A stretch of 64,000 bases of DNA from an uncultured Spartobacteria bacterium. Its GTDB lineage: Bacteria; Verrucomicrobiota; Verrucomicrobiia; Chthoniobacterales; Terrimicrobiaceae. Made by a program: the position numbers and the translations under genes. The notes beneath the pieces are model-generated. The model saw nothing but the letters and a program-made list of their open reading frames with translations. It was not told the DNA's origin and did not search any database. Shown one piece after another: positions 8,245 through 16,503 of this stretch. Position 1 is the stretch's first letter; the number at the start of each line of letters is the position of its first letter. The stretch lies in contig CALCJD010000045.1 of the NCBI GenBank assembly GCA_937960895.1, forward strand, positions 1 through 64,000, read 5' to 3'.

Positions 8245-9870
8245 ATGACATCCGACGCTTCCCATGTCCGCCGGTTTCGCCGGCTCGCCGACGCCTATCT
8301 GGCCGAAACCCACGAACGGTTTCCCGAGCACGCCAGCCGGCTCGGACTCGAAAAATTCAACGCCCGTCTCGGGGTCAATGACACCGGGGCGCACCGCGCC
8401 CAGATCCGCCTGGCGGAAACCACCCTCGCCGAGGTCGAGTCGCAGCCCGAGGCCGCCTTCCGCGGGGACGACTGGCTCGACCGCCGCCTGTTTCTCGCCC
8501 TGCTGCGCACCGAGCTGTTGAACGACCGCGACCTGCAGCGCTGGCGGACCAATCCACAGGGTCCCTGTGACACGGCGGTCGACGCCATCTTCGATCTCGT
8601 GGTGCGTCACACCGACAACCTGCCCCGCATCCTTCCCGCCATCGAAGCCCGGCTGGAAAAAATTCCCGACTACCTGGAGGCCGGCGCGGAAAACATCCGC
8701 TTCCCCGTGCCGCTGTGGACCAAGCTGGCCCGGCGTTCCTGCGAGGGTGCGGTGAGTTTTCTGCGGGACGTCGAACCGGAACTCGCCGGCGCGTCGAAAA
8801 ACCCCGTGCGTGTGCGCTCGGCCATCGCCGGCGCCATCCGGGCCTTTGAGCGGTATGCGGACGCCATTTCCCGCAAGAAACCCGGTCCGGTCCGCGGCTA
8901 TGCCATCGGCCGGGAGCGCTTTGAACTGCTCATGCGGGAACGCCTCGGCTTTGACATCAGTCTTCCGGAAGCCAGGGCCAATGGGGAGCGCCTCGTCCGG
9001 CAGCTCACCGTCCAACTGGAGGAGGAGGCCCGCCGGCTGGGAGGGCGCAGCGCCCGGACCCTTCTGGAATCGGCCGCCGAAAACTGGACCCCCGAACGTC
9101 CGCTCCTCGACGAATACCGCAACGTGACGCTTGTCCTGAAAAGGAGGCTGCGCGCGATGGGGCTAGTCACCCTGCCGAAGGGGGAATCGCTCCAGGTGCT
9201 GCCGGCGCCCCCGTTTCTGCGCCACCAATTTCCCACCGCCGCCTACAACGCGCCGCCGCCCTTCTCGAAAAAACAGGAGGGCATCTTCTGGGTGAACGAC
9301 CTGAGTCTCGGCATCGCCGACGGGGCCAAACGCCTCGCGGAGATCCGTCAGCATTTCGGACTCGAACTCACCAGCGTGCACGAGGGTTATCCCGGACATC
9401 ACCTGCAGTTTGCCGTGCAAAACCGGCACCCAAGCAAACTGCGCCGTCTGGCCAATCATTCGATCTATTACGAGGGCTGGACCATGTGGTGTGAACACAT
9501 GGCGGTGGAGCGCGGCCTCGCGGAGGGACGGTTTGTGCGCCTGCAGCAGATCCACGACGCACTCTGGCGCGCCTATCGCATCATCATCGACTGCGGCCTG
9601 CACGACGGGACGCTCGACTACAACGGCGCCTGCCGCGTGTTGATGGACGGCGTGGGATTCACCCGCGCCCGCGCGGCCGGCGATGTGAACTGGTACACCA
9701 GCTCGCCCACCATTCCCATGAGCTACCTGCTGGGACGCCTCGAGGTGGAAAAACTTTATCAGCGCTTCGTCATCCGCGGGAGCTGGTCGCTGAAGAAATT
9801 CAACGACTGGATGCTTTCCCACGGCGCGCTGCCGTGGAGCTGGATTGTGAAGGCGTACGACGCGGCCTGA
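8245..9870 (+). CDS. DUF885 family protein (putative zinc metallopeptidase)
   Basis: A 541-residue protein. The C-terminal half has the DUF885 hallmark HEGYPGHH starting at His379, followed by YYEGWTMWCEHMAVERGL and, near the end, DVNWYTSSPTIPMSYLLG. In this family these residues form a gluzincin-like zinc site: the two His and the Glu of HEGYPGH, plus a Glu in the EGW segment. Several members are described as peptidases, but substrates are mostly unknown. There is no signal peptide, so it is probably cytosolic, whereas many family members are exported lipoproteins. The length is close to the family norm of about 550-600. The ATG at 8245 was chosen because the family-like N-terminal helix (HVRRFRRLADAYLAETHERFP) starts just after it. 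Confidence 0.85.
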   Translation: MTSDASHVRRFRRLADAYLAETHERFPEHASRLGLEKFNARLGVNDTGAHRAQIRLAETTLAEVESQPEAAFRGDDWLDRRLFLALLRTELLNDRDLQRWRTNPQGPCDTAVDAIFDLVVRHTDNLPRILPAIEARLEKIPDYLEAGAENIRFPVPLWTKLARRSCEGAVSFLRDVEPELAGASKNPVRVRSAIAGAIRAFERYADAISRKKPGPVRGYAIGRERFELLMRERLGFDISLPEARANGERLVRQLTVQLEEEARRLGGRSARTLLESAAENWTPERPLLDEYRNVTLVLKRRLRAMGLVTLPKGESLQVLPAPPFLRHQFPTAAYNAPPPFSKKQEGIFWVNDLSLGIADGAKRLAEIRQHFGLELTSVHEGYPGHHLQFAVQNRHPSKLRRLANHSIYYEGWTMWCEHMAVERGLAEGRFVRLQQIHDALWRAYRIIIDCGLHDGTLDYNGACRVLMDGVGFTRARAAGDVNWYTSSPTIPMSYLLGRLEVEKLYQRFVIRGSWSLKKFNDWMLSHGALPWSWIVKAYDAA

Positions 9871-9955
9871 GAAAATTCGGATTGCGGAAGGGAACGCGAC
9901 CGGCGGGATTTCCCTTCGCGAAGAAATCCCATGGCGGGCCGCGGGTTTTGGCGGC

Positions 9956-11032
9956 ATGCTGGAAATCATGAACCCGCTCTCTCCGCAAGCCGACCGGGCC
10001 GCCGGGGCGATTGTGGGCGCCTTCATCGGAGACGCCCTCGGCCTTGGTCCGCACTGGTATTACGATCTCGGGGAACTGCGGCGGGACTTCGGCGGATGGA
10101 TCTCCGATTACACGGCGCCGAAGCCCGACGCCCGCTACCATCGCGGCATGAAGGCGGGCGAGCTTTCACAAACCGGCCTGCTTTTGCTGATGCTGCTTCG
10201 TTCGGTGGCGGAAAACGGGGGCTATAACGAGGGGGATTTCACGCGGCGGATGGAGGACGAGCTGCTGCCCAAACTGGACGGCCGGCCGCACGGCGGTCCC
10301 GGCGGCTACACCAATCATTCCATCCGCCAGGTCTGGCATTCCCGGGTTCGCGAGAAAAAGCCCTGGGGCGAAACGGCGGGCCACGCCGACACCTCAGAAG
10401 CCGCGGAACGGGTGGTGATCCTGGCCGCCCGGTATGCGGACGATCCCTTCCGCGCGGCCGAGGCGGCCCATGCCAATACGCTGCTCACGCAGAACGATCC
10501 GCTGGTCGTTCAGCACAGCGTGGCCTTTGCGTCGGTCCTCGCCGCCCTGGTGCGGGGCGAAAAACTGGACACCCGGCTTTCCGGCCGGCTGATGAATCTG
10601 GTGGAGGACGGCACCCTGCCCTTTGTCGCGGAAACATCCGCCGCGGCCGTCCCGGGCGGGAAAAAATCCTTCGGTTTCGCCTCCCCGGATGCGCTGCTTT
10701 TGCCGTCCTGGATCGCCGGGGCGGCGAACGATCCGGACATCCGCATCGAGCCGGCGTGGAAGGTCGCGCAGGTGTACGGCATGTCGTGCGCGATTTCCTT
10801 CGTTCTGCCCGCCGCCTATTACCTGGCGGCGCGGTTTCCGGACGACTTCGAATCCGCCGTGCTGCATGCCCTCAACGGAGGCGGGCAAAACATGTCCCGC
10901 GCCTGCCTCACCGGCGCGCTGGTGGGGGCGCAGGTCGGGCTGGGCGGCATTCCCCGGCGTTTCATTGACGGCTTGGTGGACGGAGGGGAAATTGTCAAAC
11001 TGGCCCGCGCCATCTTCGAACAAAGACCATGA
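9956..11032 (+). CDS. ADP-ribosylglycohydrolase (DraG)-fold protein lacking the metal-binding aspartates
   Basis: A 358-residue protein with the all-helical DraG fold signature: GAIVGAFIGDALGLGPHWY at residues 18-35 and ACLTGALVGAQVGLGGIP near the end. DraG enzymes remove ADP-ribose from proteins using two Mg ions held by a (S/T)DDT motif and a C-terminal DTD motif. Here the first position reads GELSQTG (68-74) and the second reads GGQNMS (Q311-N312-M313), so both acidic clusters are gone. I infer that it is not a classical hydrolase. The start is 9956, or 9968 with a GGAA six bases ahead. The stop overlaps the next gene by ATGA, so the two are translationally coupled. Confidence 0.8.
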   Translation: MLEIMNPLSPQADRAAGAIVGAFIGDALGLGPHWYYDLGELRRDFGGWISDYTAPKPDARYHRGMKAGELSQTGLLLLMLLRSVAENGGYNEGDFTRRMEDELLPKLDGRPHGGPGGYTNHSIRQVWHSRVREKKPWGETAGHADTSEAAERVVILAARYADDPFRAAEAAHANTLLTQNDPLVVQHSVAFASVLAALVRGEKLDTRLSGRLMNLVEDGTLPFVAETSAAAVPGGKKSFGFASPDALLLPSWIAGAANDPDIRIEPAWKVAQVYGMSCAISFVLPAAYYLAARFPDDFESAVLHALNGGGQNMSRACLTGALVGAQVGLGGIPRRFIDGLVDGGEIVKLARAIFEQRP

Positions 11033-11454
11033 GCGCATCTGTCACCGGAAGCTGCCTCTGCGGCGGCGTGCGTTATGAGGTGAAACCGCCCGCCGTGCGG
11101 TTCCAATACTGTCATTGCCTCTCCTGCCGCAAGGCCACCTCGTCGGCCCACGGGGCGATGATTTTCTTCCCGCCGGAGAACTTCCGCTGGCTGGCGGGCG
11201 GGGAACTCATCGAGCGGTTCACCGACGAAAAGGAAAATCCGGGCTACATGCGGTGGTTCTGCCGGACCTGCGGGTCCGCGGTGCCGCGGTTCAATCGGAC
11301 CAGACAGTTCATGCTGGTCCCCGCAGGCACGCTCGACGGCGACCCCGGGGTGCGTCCCGAACGGAGCATTTTCTGGGATGAGCGCGGACCCTGGTATGTC
11401 GGGCCGGAGGCACTTCCCAAATTCGCGGAAGGCCCCGATTCCGCGCCACGTTGA
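11029..11454 (+). CDS. GFA (Gfa/CENP-V) zinc-binding family protein
   Basis: A 141-residue protein of the GFA family, named after glutathione-dependent formaldehyde-activating enzyme. The zinc ligands are visible: C9-L-C11 near the N-terminus, C28-H-C30-L-S-C33, and a later WFCRTCGSAVPR. The length is typical (120-160). Most bacterial members have no proven role, so a true formaldehyde reaction should not be assumed. The ATG overlaps the stop of the DraG-like gene, which implies co-translation and possibly a shared pathway. It is followed by a 17-bp palindrome and a convergent hydrolase gene. Confidence 0.88.
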   Translation: MSASVTGSCLCGGVRYEVKPPAVRFQYCHCLSCRKATSSAHGAMIFFPPENFRWLAGGELIERFTDEKENPGYMRWFCRTCGSAVPRFNRTRQFMLVPAGTLDGDPGVRPERSIFWDERGPWYVGPEALPKFAEGPDSAPR

Positions 11455-11479
11455 GGCGTATTCAAAAGGTCGCGCCGCT

Positions 11480-11496
11480 TTGCCACATTGTGGCAA
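11480..11496. repeat. Perfect 17-bp palindrome in a convergent intergenic gap
   Basis: TTGCCACA-T-TGTGGCAA has perfect 8-bp arms. It lies between the ends of the GFA and hydrolase genes. No T-run follows on either strand, so it is a weak terminator candidate; a dispersed repeat or protein-binding site is equally possible. The adjoining bases up to about 11545 contain further short inverted repeats. Confidence 0.5.
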
Positions 11497-11527
11497 TCCA
11501 TGGGTTCTTGGCCCCAAGGGAGCCGGG

Positions 11528-12433
11528 CTAGGGAATTGGCGCCCCTTTGGCGCTCCACCGGGACTCCTCCGCCGGAGCCTTCGCGGGAAGGCGCGCCTCC
11601 AGCCATTCCGCGATGTCCTGCAGGACCGCATCGCGGTCAAAGTCATTCCACAGGCAATGGTAGGCGTCCGGGTAAACCCGGAGGGTCTTGTCGGTTGAGG
11701 CGATTTCGCGGAACCAGGCCTCCACCTGGTCGGCATCCAGGAAGACATCACGGCCCGCAGCCAGGACCAGACAGGGCACCGTCATTCCCCGGGCGGCTTC
11801 CCCACAGGACGTGATGAGATCGCCCATGGCATGGAGGAAATGAACCGTGAACGCGGGGATGGCGTGCGGCGCGGACCGGATGCGCTGCAGATGGTCCTGG
11901 TCGCGGGTGACGGGCAGGGTTTCCTTTTTGCCGGAGACAAACCAGGAATGCCGGAACCGCATGCGCGGCACCAGCCGGGCGGCCCAGCGCAGGACGGTGC
12001 GCACGGGAGCCGGCGTGGGACGGCGCAGCGCCACCACGGGCGCTGAAAGAATCACCCCATCCACGGCGATCTGGCGGGAGGCCACCGCCCGGCACACGAG
12101 CAAGGCGCCCATGCTTTCGCCGCAGAGAAACACGGGAAGTCCCGCATGACGGCCGGTGACCTCGCGCGCAAAGGCGGCGATCTCCGCACACATCGCGGGC
12201 ACATCCAGGTAGTGTCCGCGACGGTCCGTCCGGGGATCATGCCCCTGACCGCGGAGATTGAGCCCGTAGCAGCAAAGGCCCGCGGCGGTCGCCCGTTGCG
12301 CGAGCGGGAGGAATTCGTCCGCCGCCCCGCCCATGCCGTGCACACAAACCAGCACGGCCCGGGGTGACCCCGCCGGTTCCCATTTCTCACAGGGAAACAC
12401 ATCGCCGTCCGGAGCTGTCCACGCGAATTGCAT
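11528..12433 (-). CDS. Alpha/beta hydrolase, monoacylglycerol-lipase-like (serine lysophospholipase type)
   Basis: A 301-residue alpha/beta-hydrolase. Visible motifs are the oxyanion segment VHGMGG (31-36), NLRGQGHDP, the nucleophile elbow G105-E-S107-M-G, an acid-bearing LVLAAGRDVFLDADQV and the catalytic-His segment YPDAYHCLWND near the C-terminus. This order matches the Hydrolase_4 / monoacylglycerol lipase group, which cleaves acyl-glycerol or lysophospholipid esters; the substrate is not determined by sequence. There is no signal peptide, so it is cytosolic. The frame stays open upstream, but homology starts at the ATG at 12433 (MQFAWTAPDGDVF). It is divergent from the secreted gene at 12486 with 52 bases between them. 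Confidence 0.88.
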   Translation of the reverse strand: MQFAWTAPDGDVFPCEKWEPAGSPRAVLVCVHGMGGAADEFLPLAQRATAAGLCCYGLNLRGQGHDPRTDRRGHYLDVPAMCAEIAAFAREVTGRHAGLPVFLCGESMGALLVCRAVASRQIAVDGVILSAPVVALRRPTPAPVRTVLRWAARLVPRMRFRHSWFVSGKKETLPVTRDQDHLQRIRSAPHAIPAFTVHFLHAMGDLITSCGEAARGMTVPCLVLAAGRDVFLDADQVEAWFREIASTDKTLRVYPDAYHCLWNDFDRDAVLQDIAEWLEARLPAKAPAEESRWSAKGAPIP

Positions 12434-12485
12434 CTGCGGAAGATTCGGATTGCTTTTCCGGCCCGCAGGCAAGCAATTTCCCCCC

Positions 12486-13013
12486 ATGCGCACCCTGCTC
12501 GCCTGTCTGCTCGCCGTCTCGGCCTCCCTTTCCCCCGTCTTCGCCGGACGCTTGGACATCGCCGTGATCCAGTTCCCCGAGGAAAAGACCCCGGAGGAAC
12601 TCGACGCCGCCCTGGCGCGGGTGAACCTGTTCGAAATGACCAATTCGAACCGCACCATGACCCGCGAACCCTACCTCAAGGGCGGGTATGTGCTCTTTGC
12701 CCAGAGCCTTTCCGTGAGCCCCGGAGCGACGTTCGGCAGCTCGACACGCATCAAGGACGAACGCGCCGAAGTTCAGGGAAGCTACACCGGGGGCACCCTT
12801 TCGGTCACCATTGACATCAGCGAAGGGGTGAAAGCCGGCCTGCGCAGCTTCCAGAACAAGGTCTACAGCGGCTCGGGCTCCCTCCCGGCCGGCGCACCCG
12901 CCGTCATCAGCCTCCGCCGCATCAAGGGCAAGTCCACCCAGGTCGTCAAGGGCCAGTCCCGGCTGGAGCAATATCAGCTCTCCACGGCCATCATCGCCCA
13001 GTATACGCCGTAA
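12486..13013 (+). CDS. Secreted protein of unknown function
   Basis: A 175-residue protein with a clear signal peptide (MRTLLACLLAVSASLSPVFA, cleavage after residue 20). The mature part looks beta-rich, with runs of Thr, Ser and Gly (QGSYTGGTLSVTIDISEGV) and a Lys/Arg-rich patch near the end. Conserved-looking stretches are LDIAVIQFPEEKTPEELDAAL and EPYLKGGYVLFAQSLSVSPG. I recognise no family. It is likely periplasmic or outer-membrane associated. It is divergent from the hydrolase gene and 132 bases upstream of lpd. Confidence 0.75.
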   Translation: MRTLLACLLAVSASLSPVFAGRLDIAVIQFPEEKTPEELDAALARVNLFEMTNSNRTMTREPYLKGGYVLFAQSLSVSPGATFGSSTRIKDERAEVQGSYTGGTLSVTIDISEGVKAGLRSFQNKVYSGSGSLPAGAPAVISLRRIKGKSTQVVKGQSRLEQYQLSTAIIAQYTP

Positions 13014-13145
13014 GGAGACGTCCTCCCGGCACGCCTTTCTTCGCGTTTCCGCGAGAAATCCGAAGGACGGGGCCGCACGGGGAACGCGGTTCGTGGAACG
13101 CAACAATTGCCCTTCGCCGGGATTTCTGCACATTCTGGCGGAAAT

Positions 13146-14537
13146 ATGGCCAACTATGATCTGATCGTCATCGGTGCCGGACCGGCAGGGTATGTCGGAG
13201 CGATCCGCGCCGCGCAGCTTGGAAAAAAGGTCGCCGTCGTCGACTTTGAACGGGGGGGCGGCACCTGCAACAACTACGGCTGCATTCCCACCAAGGCGCT
13301 CCTGAAGAACGCGGAGCTTTACCATGAAGTCAAACACCGCGCCGCGGAGTTCGGCCTGAAGGTCGAGGGATTGTCCTACGACTGGTCCGCCATCATCAAA
13401 CGCTCGCGCACCGTCTCGGAAAAAGGCTCCGCCGGTCTCGATTTCCTCTTCAAGAAGAACAAGATCGACTTCATCCGCGGCACCGCCAGCCTGGACAAGG
13501 CCGGGGAGGTCACCGTGAAGCTCGCCGACGGCAAGCAGGAAAAACACACCGCCGGCAAGATCCTCATCGCCACGGGCTGCACGGCCCGCGAGATGCCCGG
13601 ACTGCCCTTCAATGGCAAGACGGTCATCAGCTCCAAGGAAGCCCTCCAGCTGCCCGAGCAGCCGAAGTCCGTCGTCATCATCGGCGCCGGTGCGATCGGC
13701 GTGGAATTTGCCTACTTCCTGAACGCCTTCGGCACGAAGGTGACCCTCGTCGAGATGCTCCCGAACATCCTCCCGGTCGAGGACACCGAGGTCTCGGTCG
13801 CTCTGGAAAAATCCCTCGGCAAGCAGGGCATCACCATCCTCACCAACCACAAGACCACCAAGACCGAGGTCAATGACAAGGGGGTCAAGGTGACGGTCGC
13901 CGACGCCAAGGGCGCGGAAAAAACCCTCGAAGCCGAAAAGGTCCTCGTGGCCATCGGCGTGGCGCCGGTCCTGCCCGGCGGCTCCCTCAAGCTCGGCCTC
14001 ACCGACCGCGGGTACATCCAGACCAACGACAACTACGAAACGACGGTCAAGGGCGTCTACGCCGCCGGCGACATCATCGGACCCCCGTGGCTCGCCCATG
14101 TGGCCAGCTATGAAGCCGTGCAGGCCGTGGAAGGCATGTTTGTGCCGGGCCACAAGCCGAAAAAAGTCACCGTCTTCCCCGGATGCACCTACTGCCATCC
14201 GCAGGTGGCCAGCGTCGGCCTCACCGAGCGCGCGGCCAAGGAAAAGGGCCTCGAATTCAATGTCGGCAAGTTCCCGTTCATGGCCAGCGGCAAGGCCCGC
14301 GCCATCGGCGAAACCGACGGTTTCGTGAAGCTCATCACCGGCAAGAAGCACGGCGAAATCCTCGGCGCCCACATCATCGGGCCCGACGCGACGGAAATGC
14401 TCGCCGAGCTCGAGCTCGCGATCACCAACGAGCTCACGCTGGATGAAATCCACGCGACCATCCACGCCCACCCGACCCTCAGCGAGGCCATCCACGATGC
14501 CGCCCTCGCGGCCGAAGGCCACCCGATCCACAGCTGA
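13146..14537 (+). CDS. lpd: Dihydrolipoyl dehydrogenase
   Basis: A 463-residue FAD flavoprotein, the E3 component that reoxidises lipoyl groups of 2-oxoacid dehydrogenase or glycine-cleavage complexes with NAD. It has an N-terminal FAD-binding GAGPAGYVGAIRAAQLG, the redox-active disulfide C41-N-N-Y-G-C46 in GGTCNNYGCIPTK, a second Rossmann motif (VIIGAGAIGVEFAYFL), the FAD-binding ...GVYAAGDI segment and the catalytic dyad H442 and E447 in HAHPTLSE. The CNNYGC variant differs from the usual CLNVGC, but both cysteines are present. The length is typical. No E1 or E2 gene is nearby, so the enzyme is probably shared among complexes. A strong terminator follows 9 bases after the stop. Confidence 0.95.
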   Translation: MANYDLIVIGAGPAGYVGAIRAAQLGKKVAVVDFERGGGTCNNYGCIPTKALLKNAELYHEVKHRAAEFGLKVEGLSYDWSAIIKRSRTVSEKGSAGLDFLFKKNKIDFIRGTASLDKAGEVTVKLADGKQEKHTAGKILIATGCTAREMPGLPFNGKTVISSKEALQLPEQPKSVVIIGAGAIGVEFAYFLNAFGTKVTLVEMLPNILPVEDTEVSVALEKSLGKQGITILTNHKTTKTEVNDKGVKVTVADAKGAEKTLEAEKVLVAIGVAPVLPGGSLKLGLTDRGYIQTNDNYETTVKGVYAAGDIIGPPWLAHVASYEAVQAVEGMFVPGHKPKKVTVFPGCTYCHPQVASVGLTERAAKEKGLEFNVGKFPFMASGKARAIGETDGFVKLITGKKHGEILGAHIIGPDATEMLAELELAITNELTLDEIHATIHAHPTLSEAIHDAALAAEGHPIHS

Positions 14538-14545
14538 TTCCTTCC

Positions 14546-14575
14546 GGACAGGGCGGTTTCCACACCGCCCTGTCC
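14546..14575 (+). terminator. Terminator hairpin after lpd
   Basis: GGACAGGGCGGT (14546-14557) and ACCGCCCTGTCC (14564-14575) form a perfect 12-bp stem with a 6-base loop, 9 bases after the lpd stop. It is followed by CTTCT rather than a long T-run. The position supports a terminator role. Confidence 0.75.
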
Positions 14576-14724
14576 CTTCTCCCCCACGACGCGAGACCCC
14601 TCCCCGTCCCGCGTCCCGGACATTCGTCCCGTCCGCATCCTTCCCGGAAACCGTGCTCCGGTCCCACCAGGTGGACTTCGTGTTCATGACGGCCCGGTGG
14701 ACCGCGTAATCCGCGCGTCGCCCC

Positions 14725-15345
14725 CTACCGTTTTTCGAGACCGCGAAGAAAAAGATCGCTAAAGGCGTCCGCGACGGCCGTGTCCTCCGTTGGCAGGGCG
14801 TGGTCAGGAAACAATTCCCGCGTGAGGGTATAGCTGCGCAGCATGCCCGTGAAGGCCTGGGCCGCGGTCCGCGGGTCCACCTCACGGAAGGTCCCCTCCC
14901 GAATCCCCCGGCGGATCAACTCCTCCACCTGCAGGACCAGACGGCGGACAAACTGGTCGTAAAATCCCACCGCCAGTTCATGGCCTTCCAGGGCGCTGTG
15001 GTAATACAGACGCAGGAATTCCGGGTCGGCACAGCGCAGAAACGCCTGCGCCACCTGACGCAAGGCCTCCGGGGCGGGAACCCGGTCGCAGCCCGCCGCC
15101 CGCAGGATGCGCGTGACCTGCTCGTCCTCGAGCCGGGCCTGCAAAATGGCGGCATAGAGGTCGCTCTTTGCGGGGAAATGCCTGAAAATCAACGCCTCGT
15201 TCACCTTGGCGTGGCGCGCAATGGCCGCCGTGGTCGTGGCCTTGAATCCGCGGGCCGCAAACAACTCCCGCGCGGCCGCCAAAATTCGGTCCCGGGTCGA
15301 AGGAAATTTGTTGCGTTCCCCTGTTGCCTTGCGATGTTTTCGCAT
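14725..15345 (-). CDS. TetR family regulator, probable repressor of the adjacent RND operon
   Basis: A 206-residue protein with an N-terminal TetR DNA-binding domain: RDRILAAARELFAARGFKATTTAAIARHAKVNEALIFRHFPAKSDLYAAI (residues about 18-68), in which TTAAIARHAKVNEALIFRHF is the helix-turn-helix. The C-terminal 130 residues are the variable ligand-binding and dimerisation part. It is divergent from the adaptor gene at 15376 with only 30 bases between the starts. A perfect inverted repeat (15349-15366) fills that gap, so it probably represses itself and the pump operon until an effector binds. The effector is unknown. Confidence 0.9.
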   Translation of the reverse strand: MRKHRKATGERNKFPSTRDRILAAARELFAARGFKATTTAAIARHAKVNEALIFRHFPAKSDLYAAILQARLEDEQVTRILRAAGCDRVPAPEALRQVAQAFLRCADPEFLRLYYHSALEGHELAVGFYDQFVRRLVLQVEELIRRGIREGTFREVDPRTAAQAFTGMLRSYTLTRELFPDHALPTEDTAVADAFSDLFLRGLEKR

Positions 15346-15348
15346 TAC

Positions 15349-15366
15349 TGTAAGCGTTCACTTACA
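15349..15366. promoter_or_regulatory. Operator palindrome between tetR and RND operon 1
   Basis: TGTAAG-CGTTCA-CTTACA: perfect 6-bp arms with a 6-base centre, 3 bases from the tetR start codon and 9 bases before the adaptor ATG. The core resembles the TAAG..CTTA half-sites of many TetR-family operators. A possible -35 for the adaptor is TTGCGA at 15329-15334; a clear -10 is lacking. Confidence 0.75.
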
Positions 15367-15375
15367 TTCTACCAC

Positions 15376-16503
15376 ATGGCGGAGGGAAAACACATTCTTT
15401 TGATCACGTTGGGGGTTGTGATGCTGGGTGGCTGCGGACGGCCGACCGTCCCGAAGGGACCGCCTCCCCCGCCGCGGGTGGTCACGACGCTTCCGGTGGA
15501 ACGGGAGGTTTTTGAATACGAGGATCTGCCGGGCCGCATCGAGGCCATGGAGGAGGTCGTCATCAAGGCCCGGGTGACGGGATATCTGAATCAGGTGGCC
15601 TTCAAGGAGGGCACCGAGGTGAAAAAAGGCGACCTGCTGTTTTCGATCGATCCGCGGGAGTATCAGGCGGAGGTGGAGGCGGCCAACGCCGCCCTGCAGC
15701 AGGCTCAGGCCAAGTATCTGCAGGAACAGTCCGATCTGGAGCGCGCCAAGCAACTGAGCAAAAGCACGGTGATTGCCCGTCAGGAGCTGGAAAACCAGAG
15801 CACCGAGGTGCTCGAGGCGGCGGCGGGCGTGCGGGCGGCGCAGGCGGCCCTGGCGAAGGCGCAGTTGAACCTGGAGTATACGCAGATCCGGGCGCCGATT
15901 GACGGCAAGATCAGCCGCACGAACGTCACGGCGGGCAATCTGGTGGCCGCGGGCGACACGCTCACAAGCATCGTGCGGCAATCCCCGGTTTACGTGTATT
16001 TCGAGGCCCCCGAGCGTGCGGTGCTCCGGTGGGACCGGATTGTGAAGCATTTTTCGGGTCAGGGCCTCGCCTGCCACCTGCAGGCGCATGTGGGGCTGCT
16101 GAACGAGGAGGGATTCCCGCGCAAGGCCCAGGTGGATTTTTCGGACAACGAACTGAACACCGGCACCGGCACGCTGCGTCTGCGGGGTGTTTTGAACAAC
16201 GACGACCGCCGGCTGCGCATCGGGCTTTACGCCCGCGTGCGGGTGAGTGTGGACCAGCCGCGCAAGACCCTCCTCGTGCCGGAACGCGCCGTGGGCGTGG
16301 ACCAGGGTCAGCGCTTCGTCTACGTGGTGAATCCCGAAAACAGGATTGAATACCGGAAGGTCACCGTGGGGCAGATCCATGACGGGATGCTCTCCATCCT
16401 CGAGGGACTGAATCCGGACGACCGGGTGGTCACCGAAGGGCTGCTGGGCCTGCGTCCGGGCCTGGTGGTGGAACCCGAAACCCACGTGGCTGCGGCCCAA
16501 TGA
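15376..16503 (+). CDS. RND efflux periplasmic adaptor lipoprotein (AcrA/MexA type), system 1
   Basis: A 375-residue membrane-fusion protein. The lipoprotein signal ends in the lipobox LGGC (Cys20), followed by a Pro-rich linker. The barrel-sandwich (lipoyl-like) half-motif KARVTGYLNQVAFKEGTEVKKGDLLFSIDP, an alpha-hairpin with Gln/Ala-rich coiled coil (about 105-165), the second half-motif TQIRAPIDGKISRTNVTAGNLV and the C-terminal beta-barrel and membrane-proximal domains follow in the standard order. It links the pump encoded next to an outer-membrane channel. The 3' end overlaps the pump gene by ATGA. No outer-membrane factor gene lies nearby. Confidence 0.93.
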   Translation: MAEGKHILLITLGVVMLGGCGRPTVPKGPPPPPRVVTTLPVEREVFEYEDLPGRIEAMEEVVIKARVTGYLNQVAFKEGTEVKKGDLLFSIDPREYQAEVEAANAALQQAQAKYLQEQSDLERAKQLSKSTVIARQELENQSTEVLEAAAGVRAAQAALAKAQLNLEYTQIRAPIDGKISRTNVTAGNLVAAGDTLTSIVRQSPVYVYFEAPERAVLRWDRIVKHFSGQGLACHLQAHVGLLNEEGFPRKAQVDFSDNELNTGTGTLRLRGVLNNDDRRLRIGLYARVRVSVDQPRKTLLVPERAVGVDQGQRFVYVVNPENRIEYRKVTVGQIHDGMLSILEGLNPDDRVVTEGLLGLRPGLVVEPETHVAAAQ

